64,000 bases of DNA from contig NZ_WRXN01000016.1 of assembly GCF_009758205.1 (NCBI RefSeq), positions 1 through 64,000 of the forward strand, written 5' to 3'. Numbering within the stretch: position 1 is the first letter of the stretch; the number at the start of each line of letters is the position of its first letter. Origin of the DNA: Chitinophaga tropicalis (GTDB taxonomy: Bacteria; Bacteroidota; Bacteroidia; Chitinophagales; Chitinophagaceae). Shown here in pieces: positions 1 through 9,432 of this stretch. Made by a program: the position numbers and the translations under genes. The notes beneath the pieces are model-generated. The model searched no databases and was not told the DNA's origin. It saw only the letters and a list, made by a program, of their open reading frames with translations.

Positions 1-1453
1 CGGTCTGGCTATCCTGCATATAATAAGGCATGGAAGAACGAGCCACTTCACCACTGATGAATGTGTGAGCCCCTAATTGCATGCGCCCTTCCAGGGCTAT
101 GCCCATCAGGCGGTAATCAGGTTGTTTTGTACTGTCGCCCGTATTCTGGTTAAATACCTGCTTCTTGCCGAAGTAGTAAGTGAAGATGAGGTTATTCCCC
201 TCTTTCATGCCTATCCCGGCCCTGAAAAGTGATAAGTATTGTCCCGTACGATTGCTGTTCACGACGTAATTCCTGAAACGGTAATCGACCGCCCCGGTAG
301 CAATAGCAACATAATAGGAAGGATTATATTCTGCCTGTACTCCCTGTATGCTGATATCTTTCGCTGTCAGCTCTGAATAATTCACCAGGGTACGGCCTAT
401 ACCAAAAGAACGGACTGCGAGCAAGGTTTTGTATCCTTTAGGCAATACCGTATCCGGCAGATTGGATGCTTCAAGCGCTTTTGCCAGCTCCCTGTTATTA
501 CGGCTGCGGGCTATCTTTTCCACCAGGTCGGTCCCTTCGCTTCCAAATACAGCCTGTTGTTCCCGGTAGGAGGCATCCATAGCACTCAATTCCTTCTGAA
601 GGGAATCCAGTTGCTTTTCTTTTGCTTTGTACTGATCTTCAAAACTGGCGTTAACGGAATCAACGGCAGATGGTGTTTTTGTTCCAGTCCAATTGCCTTT
701 CCAGCGAAGAAGTGTATTTACATTCAATGCAGAAAGATCCGGTAAGGAATCTGCCACATTGCCTGCAGGCAGCGGGGTTCCATACTGCTTCCTCTCCCGT
801 TCTTCTACCAGCTTCTGTACCTGAGCAGAGGAATTTAACCAGCTCCTTAGTTTATAGACCTCCATGGCTTTGCTGTCCAGCTTTGTTCTGTAAGCATTTA
901 GTCCCGACCGTTGTTTTAAACGGTTTTCATCCCAGCCCTGTAACTTCTCCAGCAACATATTCCTGAAATCACGGTTAGTGTACTGGAGATTGACGCCGGT
1001 AATGTTCCTGAACAATGCAGCATTGCCCTGGGTTGTTGAGAAGTTTATACGAAGCGGATACCGGTCTCTGACCATAACATCCATATATACTTGTACCGTA
1101 TGCTGGTATACATCTTTCTGCTGATAGGGCGTATCTACGGCTGACTGGTAATAGAAATCATACATTACATTACCATGCATCGTTAACAGAGGGTTTCTTT
1201 TTCTGACAGATTTAACTAGCGGGGAAGTATAATTGATCGTATCACGCTCAAAAGGTATTAACGCCATTACACCGCTGGTATCTATTGTTACCAGGTAGTA
1301 CACATCTCCCGACATGTGCCGCATTCCACGGGGGAATATTTGTAACAATCCTTTCCCTGATTCACCCGCAATGTTATTGCTACGGAGAAACTGAGCATAA
1401 GAATTTACAATCCCTGCAGACAGGAACAATAGTATAGAGACTAATATCTTCAC
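1..1453 (-). CDS. Exported protein of unknown family, C-terminus cut off by the window edge
   Basis: An open frame of 484 codons runs leftward from a GTG at 1453 to the window edge with no stop. The first 21 or so residues form a signal peptide (two-residue VK start, hydrophobic LVSILLFLSAGIV, then a SYAQ cleavage site), and an AGGG lies just upstream. The middle (about residues 130-270) is charged and probably helical, with a stretch rich in Lys, Glu and Gln that looks like a coiled coil. The last visible third has alternating aromatic residues (RFRNYVV, LIFTYYFG, FISGEVARS) that could be outer-membrane beta strands. I do not recognise the family. It is transcribed away from the terminator at 1756-1789, so it is probably its own unit and not part of the SusCD operon to its right. 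Confidence 0.75.
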   Translation of the reverse strand, partial: MKILVSILLFLSAGIVNSYAQFLRSNNIAGESGKGLLQIFPRGMRHMSGDVYYLVTIDTSGVMALIPFERDTINYTSPLVKSVRKRNPLLTMHGNVMYDFYYQSAVDTPYQQKDVYQHTVQVYMDVMVRDRYPLRINFSTTQGNAALFRNITGVNLQYTNRDFRNMLLEKLQGWDENRLKQRSGLNAYRTKLDSKAMEVYKLRSWLNSSAQVQKLVEERERKQYGTPLPAGNVADSLPDLSALNVNTLLRWKGNWTGTKTPSAVDSVNASFEDQYKAKEKQLDSLQKELSAMDASYREQQAVFGSEGTDLVEKIARSRNNRELAKALEASNLPDTVLPKGYKTLLAVRSFGIGRTLVNYSELTAKDISIQGVQAEYNPSYYVAIATGAVDYRFRNYVVNSNRTGQYLSLFRAGIGMKEGNNLIFTYYFGKKQVFNQNTGDSTKQPDYRLMGIALEGRMQLGAHTFISGEVARSSMPYYMQDSQT

Positions 1454-1815
1454 GTACCCTATGATATTTAGACAGTTATGCGGAATGTAACAATGTATTA
1501 CAAGCCACCCGGGGTTCAATATTTTAATTTGGAAACCGGTAAAGGTTCAGTTCACATCATTCACATAACATTAAATTAATGGTATAGGCGACTATGGTGG
1601 TCAACAATAAATCAAGTGGTTAAAATAGCTTCATTCTTTTACGAACAATGGAATAAAAGTATGAACAATATTTTTCATTTTCATGATTACCTGCAGATTT
1701 TTTTAATCATTAAAAATCTACCACTTACACAAAGTCTATATAATACTATAACGTAAAAAGCCGTCTCATTTATTTATGAGACGGCTTTTACTATACAAAG
1801 CTATATGCTATGAGA
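1454..1815. other. Intergenic region, 362 bp
   Basis: AT-rich spacer between the truncated left-edge gene and the first susD. It holds the terminator at 1756-1789. The rest (1454-1755) must contain the promoter of the left-edge gene, but I see no convincing TTTG/TAnnTTTG pair. Confidence 0.6.
1756..1789 (-). terminator. Intrinsic terminator after the first susD
   Basis: Perfect 14-bp stem (1756-1769 with 1776-1789) around a 6-nt loop, flanked by T runs on both strands. It lies 27 bp after the susD stop at 1816 and would end the leftward susC-susD transcript. Confidence 0.85.
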
Positions 1816-3531
1816 TTACTGAAAATCCCACCATACGCGTCCGGTTACGTCATTTGCTTCACCGTAAGCGCCTTCCGCCTTCATTGCAGCAATAGCTGCA
1901 TTGTAGTTAGGAATGTTATCCTGCGCATTAGTAGGCACAGGCAGAACCCAACGGCGGGGAATGGTATTCTTAACCCCGGAAGTGAAGAATGGCTCCAACG
2001 GCAGGATAGTTGAACCTTCTTTAGGATAACCTGTGCGTTTCCAGCTACCCCATGCCTCATGAGGAGCTTTGAACAGGTTTACAAAGTTCTGAACAGCTAT
2101 CTTCTCCAGTTTCTCTTCCTGGGTACCAGTGTAAGCAATATCAGCAGCAGACAGGTAAGCAGTGATCTCAGCTGGAGCTACTGCTGTATAGTCAAGCACC
2201 TGTGCCAGGTTACCCATAGCATCATAAGCCTGGATAGAAGCAGTTACACCCTTGTTATACCAATCAGCAGCATCACCGCTGGTTATACCACGCTCAACCA
2301 GTTCTGCCATCATAAAGCATACTTCAGCATAAGTGATGATAGGCTGAGTGTATTTAGCGCCATTCTGAGCGCCGGCAGCCTGATCAAGATCAAACAACCT
2401 GGTCTGTACACGGGATACTGTATCAACTGTTACAGTAGAAGCCTTACCACCAATAGTGATATTATATGTCTTAGCTCTGAACAGCTGTGCATAGGCAGCG
2501 TTATTTCTCGCATCCTGGCTTGAAGGAGCTCCCACATAGCGGCGGGGATTGTACGTAGTACCGGCAGACAACCCTCCACCAGTTACCAGGCTATCAATTA
2601 AAGTTTGCCTGTAAGAGTTTTCCTGGTAGAATATACGGATACGGGGATCGCTGTTCTCATACATGAAATCAACCATGTTTTTTGGAGCAACGAAACCGCT
2701 ACCGTTATCAGGATTCCAGTTACCGCCACGCGCAAAAGTTGTAGAAGCAGAAATAAATTTCCATTCTTCAGCATTGCTTGTAAACAGTCCTGCAGGGCTT
2801 GCAAGTACATCAGTCACAATTTCTGATGTTTTGGCAGGAGTTCTCTTATATTGCCGCATCGCCATTTTCAGACGCAGTGCATTACCGGCTTTTGCCCATT
2901 TTGCAGCATCACCGCTGTAGAATATGTCGGAAGTACCATAACTTACCTGGTTTGCAGCATTCGCAGCAAGGGTAGCCACAGCAGCCTTCACTTCAGCATC
3001 CCATACACCAAATAATTCAGACTGGGAATCATATTTCGGAGTAAAGGTACCGCCTGTACGTGCGCTTAATGCTTCTGTATAAGGAATGCTACCATTGTTG
3101 TCAGACATTCTCCAGGCAGTATATGCCTGCAGGATCTTTGCAATAGCTACTACATTTTGATACTTTGCCTTCTCTGTTTCAGGTAATTCACCCACAACAG
3201 CTTGTATCTGCGAAGTATAACGGCCTACATTAACATAGAAGTCCCTGTACAGATAGTTAGAGTTAGTGGGAACAACGAAGATAGCAGGGTAAGTACCGGT
3301 AGGATTGGACGACACAAACTGCATCCATCTCATGATGTATGTATAGTTGTCGTAGAACCATTCGAAATCCCTATCTACTATTTTGTATTCGGCAGAAACG
3401 ATCAGGTCTTTCGGATCTGCACTCGGGCTCACCGAAGGATTCGTATTTAATTCTTCAAAGTTTTTGGTACAGGATGACAGCATTAAAGAGACTGCAGCCA
3501 CACCTATTCCCAATTTATTTATAATTCTCAT
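1816..3531 (-). CDS. SusD/RagB-like outer-membrane lipoprotein (pair 1)
   Basis: Surface nutrient-binding lipoprotein that caps the SusC channel encoded just upstream. The lipobox LSSC puts the lipidated Cys at residue 21, followed by the FEELNTNPS motif found at the start of this SusD branch (SusD-like_2 type). The body is TPR-like helical. The C-terminal part has the ITYAEVCFMMAEL helix and the GRVWWDF end shared with the other three SusDs here. A TTG four codons upstream (3543) also opens the frame; I prefer the ATG at 3531 because it begins a standard lipoprotein signal. Only 34 bp separate it from the susC stop, so the two are one operon. Substrate unknown; no degradative enzyme lies beside it. 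It closely resembles the SusD at 9433-11130 in layout. Confidence 0.93.
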   Translation of the reverse strand: MRIINKLGIGVAAVSLMLSSCTKNFEELNTNPSVSPSADPKDLIVSAEYKIVDRDFEWFYDNYTYIMRWMQFVSSNPTGTYPAIFVVPTNSNYLYRDFYVNVGRYTSQIQAVVGELPETEKAKYQNVVAIAKILQAYTAWRMSDNNGSIPYTEALSARTGGTFTPKYDSQSELFGVWDAEVKAAVATLAANAANQVSYGTSDIFYSGDAAKWAKAGNALRLKMAMRQYKRTPAKTSEIVTDVLASPAGLFTSNAEEWKFISASTTFARGGNWNPDNGSGFVAPKNMVDFMYENSDPRIRIFYQENSYRQTLIDSLVTGGGLSAGTTYNPRRYVGAPSSQDARNNAAYAQLFRAKTYNITIGGKASTVTVDTVSRVQTRLFDLDQAAGAQNGAKYTQPIITYAEVCFMMAELVERGITSGDAADWYNKGVTASIQAYDAMGNLAQVLDYTAVAPAEITAYLSAADIAYTGTQEEKLEKIAVQNFVNLFKAPHEAWGSWKRTGYPKEGSTILPLEPFFTSGVKNTIPRRWVLPVPTNAQDNIPNYNAAIAAMKAEGAYGEANDVTGRVWWDFQ

Positions 3532-3565
3532 GTTTGCTAACAATTTTATGATTTAACTGCATCAA

Positions 3566-6500
3566 TTAGAATCCTACCTGTACTGTAACAGCCATGTTAC
3601 GAGTATAAGGAGTACCACCATATTCAGAGAAAGCTGAAGTGCTGTTGTTACGCAATGCTTCCGGATTAATACCATTAGGCATGTTGTTGTACAACAGACC
3701 TAGATTACGGCCAATCAGGTTAACACGAACGCTGTTCAGTTTAACTCTTTCCAGGATGCTTGCAGGCAGAGAGTAACCTATAGATACCTCACGCAGTGAA
3801 ACATAGCTCGCATCAAATACAGAGTACTCACGGATACCTGCACCCCAATCGCCCAGCATACCATAATATTGGAATGGAGTAAGCGGAGTTACATTACCAG
3901 CGTCGTAAGCCTGTTTGTAAGTCTGACCGCTCAGGTCAACTTCAGCACCGTTTACAACAACTTTGTAACCATCAGCAAATACACCATCAGGAATCATACC
4001 GTCATCACGGGTACGACCGGTTGCATCAGTCCAGGTAATACCGCCACTTGCAGCATCACGGCCAGGCAGAGTGTTTGCAGTTGTACCACGACCAGTACCA
4101 TACTGGTGAGAAGCAGAGAACATATCACCACCTATACGGGCCTGTACCAGGAAGCTCAGGTTCCAGTTCTTGTAAGTGAAGTTGTTGCTGAGACCCAGGT
4201 TCAGATCAGGAGTGATATTACCTATGTTAGTATTGTCTTTCTGAACATAAGCAACTCCGAATGAAGCATCCTTATTAAATACTTTCTGACCCTGTGCGTT
4301 ACGGGTATAACCTCTTGTCGTAGCCAGCTGACCATATGCTTTGCCAGCTACTGCAATCACTCTAACACCCTGGTCTTCGTTCAGCTGGATCTCGCTTACT
4401 TCAGGAGTCAGTGAAATGATCTTGTTCGTGTTGTGGCTACCATTCAAAGTAACATCCCAGGTGAAGTTTTTCTTCTGGATTGGAGTACCATTGATGGCAA
4501 ACTCTATACCAGTGTTCTGCATGTTACCGGCATTGATATAACGCTTTTCAACACCAGATTCAATTGTTGTTGGCAACTGAATGATCTGGTTTTTAATATT
4601 GGTTTTATACCAGGCAACATCAAAACCTAAACGGTTATTAAAGAAACGAACGTCACCACCAAATTCTAAGCTGCGGGAAATAGAAGGCTTCAGATCAGGG
4701 TTCAACAGAATATCTCCATTGTATATTTCCAGGCGGGGCAGGTTACCGTTAGTATTAGCGCCGGTGAAGAAATTCTGTGTACGATAACCACTGCTGGTCT
4801 GATAAGGACTCAGGTCACCACCTACCATTGCATAAGATGCACGCAGTTTACCGAAGCTGATCACCTTAGGCAGTTTGCCTTTCAGGCTTTCTGTGAATTC
4901 CCACGCACCGCTGAAGGAAGGATAGAAATAGGAGTTGTTGCTATTTCCAGTCAGATAAGTCAATGCAGTAGACCAGTCATTACGTCCTGTTACGTCCAGG
5001 AAGAAAGCATTTTTATATGCCAGGCTGGCCGCAAAGAATACAGAATTGATACGTTTGCGGTCAAGCGGCTGATTGTCGATCTGAGCTATACCAGCACTGT
5101 TGGAAATGCTGTACAGACCAGGCAAACGCAGACCACCATTTGTTCTGTTCAGGAACTGATTGCCTATACCACTGTTCCAGGTTTCAGCACCAAGGTTCAG
5201 AGAACCTTCCAGGTCTTTTCCTAATTTAGGAGTGATCATAGCTATACCAGTAAAGGTATGCTGCAGTCTGTCCATACCATACTCAGAGTAATATCCTGCA
5301 CCACCAGAGTAGTTTGGTCCCTGACCAGCTTCTTTACGCTCCTCATAAGCGTTTTCCTTACTAAAGTTACCTTTCAGTACAAATTTCAACCAATCAGTAG
5401 CAGTTGCATTCAGGTTTAAATAACCAGTTGTCAGTGATTCCTTACGGGTCCAGGTATTGTATTTCAAAGTGAACCAGTAGTCTGCACCTGAGTATTGACC
5501 TGTAGGACGCAGAGATTTGTCATCCGGGTTCTGGAAGTTTTCTGGTCTGCTCCAGTAAGCAGGATCATAGTTACGTGGGAATACATAAACATATTTACGT
5601 CCCAGGTTGTAGTTGCTATAATCACCACCCTGACGGTCAGGGTTGTCTGTCGTACTCTGAGAGTAAGTTACACCCGCATCAACAGTCAGGTATTTAGAGA
5701 TAGCCTGAGTAGCTTTCAGAGAGAAGTTATTTCTTTTAAATTCGTTATTAGGAACAATACCCAGGTTATTCAGGTGAGAGAAAGATGCACGGAAAGTACC
5801 TTTCTCGCTACCGCCTTCCATAGCTACGTTTGTATTGTAGTACTGACCGGTACGGTACATATCTTTATAGTTATCAGGTTTAGCTGCGTAAGGCTGAACA
5901 TCGCCGTTGGGCAGCTCTGCCATCTGACCCTGCATTTTAGGACCAAAACTATAACCACCAGCCCAGTCAATCAGGTCAGGATTGGTAGTAGTACCAATGA
6001 TACCGTCACGACCTGCGCCATAAGTATTCTGCAATTCAATTGGAGTCTTATATATCTGTTCCAGCTGCACGGTCTGACTAACAGTTACGCCTATACCCTT
6101 GCGTACAGTACCTTTTTTAGTCGTGATCAATACAGCACCGTTCAGAGCACGGGAACCATAAAGAGCAGTAGCAGCAGCACCTTTCAGTACAGTTACTGAT
6201 TCGTAGTCGTCAGGGTTCAGGTTTTTCAGTACGTTACCGAAGTTTACCGCATTATCACTGGTAGCATTTTCAAAGATCACTCCATCTACTACGAAGATCG
6301 GCTGGTCTTTGTCATTCAACGATTTAGCACCACGCAGTACGATACGGTTAGCAGCCTGCGGACCTCCGGAAGCACCGGAGATGTCCACACCAGCTACTTT
6401 ACCCTGTAATGCAGCTACCGGGTTGATAGCGTTTGTTTTGGTGATCTGGTCGCCTTTCAGCTCAGTGATAGCGTAACCCAGTTTACGTTGCTCACGTTTC

Positions 6501-6829
6501 ATACCCAACGCAGTCACCACCACCTCATTCAGATTTTTATTGTCTTCCGCCAATGAGACATTAAGGTCTCCGCTGGCAGGAACTTCCCGGGTCACATAAC
6601 CCATGTAGGAGATCACAAGCGTTCCGTTAGGATTTACGGAAAGTCTGAATCCTCCCTCAGCGTTAGTCATAGTTCCGTTCGTTGTGCCTTTTTCCTTTAC
6701 AGTAACACCCGGCAGATACCCACCGTTGCTATCTTTAATGGTTCCGGACACTACCTTTTTATCCTGTGCAAACGCCGAGATGCAACAGCATAAGAAGAGC
6801 AATGTGCATACAAGAAATGATCTTCGCAT
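3566..6829 (-). CDS. SusC/RagA-like TonB-dependent transporter (pair 1)
   Basis: Outer-membrane TonB-dependent channel of 1087 aa, normal length for SusC. Order: signal peptide (to about 21, AFAQ), carboxypeptidase-regulatory-like domain (about 27-100, SGTIKDSNGGYLPGVTV), TonB-box-like NEVVVTALGM (about 101-110), plug (LQGKVAGV, VLRGAKSLND, IFVVDGV, VLKGAAATALYGSR) and beta barrel ending in Phe (VTVQVGF). There is no STN domain, so it should not signal to an anti-sigma factor. It probably imports a ligand captured by the partner SusD at 1816-3531. A promoter of Bacteroidota type lies about 225 bp upstream. Confidence 0.95.
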   Translation of the reverse strand: MRRSFLVCTLLFLCCCISAFAQDKKVVSGTIKDSNGGYLPGVTVKEKGTTNGTMTNAEGGFRLSVNPNGTLVISYMGYVTREVPASGDLNVSLAEDNKNLNEVVVTALGMKREQRKLGYAITELKGDQITKTNAINPVAALQGKVAGVDISGASGGPQAANRIVLRGAKSLNDKDQPIFVVDGVIFENATSDNAVNFGNVLKNLNPDDYESVTVLKGAAATALYGSRALNGAVLITTKKGTVRKGIGVTVSQTVQLEQIYKTPIELQNTYGAGRDGIIGTTTNPDLIDWAGGYSFGPKMQGQMAELPNGDVQPYAAKPDNYKDMYRTGQYYNTNVAMEGGSEKGTFRASFSHLNNLGIVPNNEFKRNNFSLKATQAISKYLTVDAGVTYSQSTTDNPDRQGGDYSNYNLGRKYVYVFPRNYDPAYWSRPENFQNPDDKSLRPTGQYSGADYWFTLKYNTWTRKESLTTGYLNLNATATDWLKFVLKGNFSKENAYEERKEAGQGPNYSGGAGYYSEYGMDRLQHTFTGIAMITPKLGKDLEGSLNLGAETWNSGIGNQFLNRTNGGLRLPGLYSISNSAGIAQIDNQPLDRKRINSVFFAASLAYKNAFFLDVTGRNDWSTALTYLTGNSNNSYFYPSFSGAWEFTESLKGKLPKVISFGKLRASYAMVGGDLSPYQTSSGYRTQNFFTGANTNGNLPRLEIYNGDILLNPDLKPSISRSLEFGGDVRFFNNRLGFDVAWYKTNIKNQIIQLPTTIESGVEKRYINAGNMQNTGIEFAINGTPIQKKNFTWDVTLNGSHNTNKIISLTPEVSEIQLNEDQGVRVIAVAGKAYGQLATTRGYTRNAQGQKVFNKDASFGVAYVQKDNTNIGNITPDLNLGLSNNFTYKNWNLSFLVQARIGGDMFSASHQYGTGRGTTANTLPGRDAASGGITWTDATGRTRDDGMIPDGVFADGYKVVVNGAEVDLSGQTYKQAYDAGNVTPLTPFQYYGMLGDWGAGIREYSVFDASYVSLREVSIGYSLPASILERVKLNSVRVNLIGRNLGLLYNNMPNGINPEALRNNSTSAFSEYGGTPYTRNMAVTVQVGF

Positions 6830-7305
6830 AGCTTTCTTTAAATTTTGATTATTACTAGTTGTTTAGTCCTTGATGAGCATAGGTTTCCCCTGCCGCTCTT
6901 TAAGCAGCCATGGGTTTAACTTTGTTGTTGATTTCGTTTACGCAGATGTAAAAAGCAGATTTAGTTAATACCGCTAAGCACAGTCCCTTTTAAGTTTTGA
7001 TTTTTTTAATTCTACAGTTTCCGTCATCTTCTTCATTCCGCCTGAAGAAATATACAAAGGCATAGGCGTTTTCCTATCAGCACAAAAATTAATAAAAAAA
7101 ATTTAAAATATAACGTCCCAGGTTGTCTCAGTTATCGTCCGCACATATTAAACTTAATTCCTATTTCTAATAACGCTGCCAAGCTAAAGAAATATTAACA
7201 GAAGAACAAGAAACATTTAACAGTTTTTTGTCTTTTCGGTAACAATATGTTCAAAACGAGAAGATTACACAAAGAATTAATAAAATAACATTACACCTCA
7301 GGCTT
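6830..7305. other. Intergenic/leader region, 476 bp
   Basis: Separates susC pair 1 from the cytochrome-monooxygenase gene. It contains the predicted promoter at 7055-7086 and then an untranslated leader of about 220 nt. I see no clear terminator behind the monooxygenase gene, so read-through into susC is possible. Confidence 0.55.
7055..7086 (-). promoter_or_regulatory. Predicted Bacteroidota-type promoter for susC pair 1
   Basis: Read on the minus strand: TTTG (7083-7086), 20-nt spacer, TGCCTTTG (7055-7062). This differs from the Bacteroidota -33/-7 consensus (TTTG, TAnnTTTG) at one position. Transcription would start near 7048. Confidence 0.5.
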
Positions 7306-8640
7306 TCAAAACCTTTCTTTTTTTAACGAAACTGTTTCATCCCCTTTCTGATAAGGTAGATATAACATTACTAATGTGAGCATTTCATCGGTCGATTTCA
7401 TATCGCCGTTAGAGTAGATCAATTGAGGAGGACTGGAAGGATTGGCCGGGTTATCAGCCGTATTATCATAAGTACCTTCAATGGTTATAATAGTTCCTTT
7501 CGGTATTTTCAGCAATTTAGGGAACCAGTACACTTCCTGCCATTTAAAATCCCAGTTGGAAATAGACACCAGCCTGATAGTATCTTTTTCCGGCGTTACC
7601 CCATACGCTTTGAATATCTTACCCACATAGTGCATATGCGGCCAGACAAAAAGCAGGGACTGGTCTTCCGGTGTAGAAACCTTTACCTTAAAGGTTTTCA
7701 CCGCACCGGCAGGAATATAAAAATAAGGATCTATCTCTTTCTCCCCTATTCCGCCAGAACCCAGGCTGATAGCCCTGACATGACGTTGCACAGGCTTTTT
7801 GGTAAAAAACAACTGTATCCCGCTGATGTTCTCTTCGTCTTTTCCCAATGGCGCATAATGCAGGGTCAGCAATATCACTCCCCGCTTAGGCATCACCCAG
7901 CCTATATTCTCAGGATAAGATTCATACGAAGTACCGGGAATCCAGCCGCCATAATAGATCATATGCTTGCGGAACGGAATATACTGGTCATATTTGAAAC
8001 GGGAGTCTTCTGTAAGATTGATGTAATCATCTGTATTGTAGATATCCAGATCAGGTACCGCATCTATTTCATAGTTGACATGATGTATCACTCTATGATT
8101 ATTGGTAGTGAATTCTATTCCTTCTACAAACGCAGAATCAGGAAGTTCAAACGGGATCTTATAAACAATGAACCTTTCCATATTATCCCCTTTAATATGA
8201 AAAGCCTTATTCATTTTGAGTACCAGGTCAGGCTTGCGCTCATAGGCAGTACCTTCTATCAGGGTTGCTTCTTCTTTCTTCTCTGACTCTTTACCCTTCG
8301 GCATGTTATTATCAGCCCATTCAGCTATCATAGCTATCTCTTCATCAGTCAGCTTTCTTTCATTGACAAATTTCGGGGAATGTACATCCGGCTTCCATGG
8401 CGGCATATACCGGTTCTGAGTAACTTTTTTAATAAATGCAGCTCTCTTGGCTACATCCTCGTAGGTGACCAGCGGGAAAGGTGCTGCATCTCCTTCCCTG
8501 TGGCATGGCGTGCAATTAGTATGTATCAGTGGAGCTATATGCTGATTCCAGGTAACACGCTGAGCTTCTGCCCGGTGTAAACTGGTTGTAAGGAACAGGA
8601 AAATAATAACGGCAACTCTGCATTGCATACTCGCACCCAT
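7306..8640 (-). CDS. Exported cytochrome c / PHM-like dicopper monooxygenase fusion
   Basis: 444 aa with an N-terminal signal peptide (ending AEAQ, about 27). Residues 43-47 are a haem c site, CTPCH, and Met79 in RYMPPW is a likely axial ligand. The C-terminal two thirds match the peptidylglycine alpha-hydroxylating monooxygenase fold in its metal ligands. His-His (186-187) and His261 (LHYAP) would bind CuH; HMH (335-337, WPHMHYVGK) and Met420 (KSTDEM) would bind CuM. The family hydroxylates substrates with O2 and a one-electron donor; here the fused haem could supply electrons (inference). Starts at 8640 (ATG) or at Met5, which has a purine-rich stretch before it. It lies 13 bp after the redoxin gene and is clearly co-transcribed. 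Substrate unknown. Confidence 0.85.
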   Translation of the reverse strand: MGASMQCRVAVIIFLFLTTSLHRAEAQRVTWNQHIAPLIHTNCTPCHREGDAAPFPLVTYEDVAKRAAFIKKVTQNRYMPPWKPDVHSPKFVNERKLTDEEIAMIAEWADNNMPKGKESEKKEEATLIEGTAYERKPDLVLKMNKAFHIKGDNMERFIVYKIPFELPDSAFVEGIEFTTNNHRVIHHVNYEIDAVPDLDIYNTDDYINLTEDSRFKYDQYIPFRKHMIYYGGWIPGTSYESYPENIGWVMPKRGVILLTLHYAPLGKDEENISGIQLFFTKKPVQRHVRAISLGSGGIGEKEIDPYFYIPAGAVKTFKVKVSTPEDQSLLFVWPHMHYVGKIFKAYGVTPEKDTIRLVSISNWDFKWQEVYWFPKLLKIPKGTIITIEGTYDNTADNPANPSSPPQLIYSNGDMKSTDEMLTLVMLYLPYQKGDETVSLKKERF

Positions 8641-8653
8641 AAAATGATAATGA

Positions 8654-9229
8654 TCAATAATTGCTGATCAGACAGCCAATAGGTTTGGTTGAAGAAACCA
8701 GTTCATTTCCGGCAAAAAGATTGTTGATGGCCAGTTCAAGATATTTCCTGGTAGGCCTGGTCCGTTTAGTACCAAGACCAGTCACCCAGTCATCTATCAG
8801 CCCCCTGTAATATTCTTTACCATTCTTTCCTATCAGCAACACCTCAGGCGTAACAGTAGCCCTCAGGTACTCCGCTACTCTCTTGTCAGTGTCCATCAAT
8901 ACAGGAAATGAGATACTGTAGTCCTTTACGTAAGCCGCTACTTCATCTTTCAGGAACGTCCTCCCACTGATAATACCATAAAACTGCACATCCTGGTATT
9001 TCTCCTTCATAGCCTGCAGTATAGGGGCATAATTCTTACACAGCGGGCATTCCGGAGAAAGGAACACATATACCACGGCCTTTCCCATTGGCTTGAGTGT
9101 ATAGGCTTTCCCATTCACATCTTTCAGCTTTACAACAGAAGATGTTACCGCACTGGCAATCAATTGGGCATTAAGTGTCTGAGTAAATAAGATCCCTGCC
9201 AGCAGGGCACAATAAAATAGTCTCGACAT
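8654..9229 (-). CDS. Exported redoxin-domain (thioredoxin-fold) protein
   Basis: 191 aa with a signal peptide (about 1-21, LNAQ). The thioredoxin-fold active site is CPLC (Cys61, Cys64) in VFLSPECPLCKNY, and a cis-Pro candidate lies in RATVTPEVLLI. A third cysteine sits near the C-terminus (Cys186, KPIGCLI). Redoxins of this kind occur next to, or fused to, cytochrome c/copper monooxygenase proteins; here the two are separate genes 13 bp apart. A role in copper delivery, or in keeping the cytochrome CxxCH thiols reduced in the periplasm, would fit, but this is inference. The operon start is in 9230-9432, where I found no clean promoter. Confidence 0.85.
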   Translation of the reverse strand: MSRLFYCALLAGILFTQTLNAQLIASAVTSSVVKLKDVNGKAYTLKPMGKAVVYVFLSPECPLCKNYAPILQAMKEKYQDVQFYGIISGRTFLKDEVAAYVKDYSISFPVLMDTDKRVAEYLRATVTPEVLLIGKNGKEYYRGLIDDWVTGLGTKRTRPTRKYLELAINNLFAGNELVSSTKPIGCLISNY

Positions 9230-9388
9230 AACGTAAAAGTTTTCTCACAACAATAAATTCAAATGGCCCCTAATATCTCTGTCTGATCTGGTTGATACTT
9301 TTTTAGCAGATATTACTGCTTGTTTCTCATAATCCGGGGTGTAATATACAAACTCTACATTTACAAAAAAAACTCCATGCGTATAGAA

Positions 9389-9419
9389 GGTGACCTGGTT
9401 CTAACCAAACCAGGTCACC
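9389..9419 (-). terminator. Probable terminator after the second susD
   Basis: Perfect 12-bp stem (9389-9400 with 9408-9419), 7-nt loop, 14 bp past the susD stop at 9433. The T run on the minus strand (9365-9372) starts only about 17 nt beyond the stem, so termination may be less efficient than at a canonical hairpin. Confidence 0.6.
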
Positions 9420-9432
9420 ACCTTTATAATGT

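Noticed and set aside
5495-6199. 234-codon open frame on the plus strand inside susC pair 1
   Set aside because: Antisense shadow of a strongly supported SusC; composition is that of a reverse-complemented coding region, and no start signal is seen.
7423-8286. 287-codon plus-strand frame inside the cytochrome-monooxygenase gene
   Set aside because: Opposite strand of a gene with matched copper and haem motifs; no family features.
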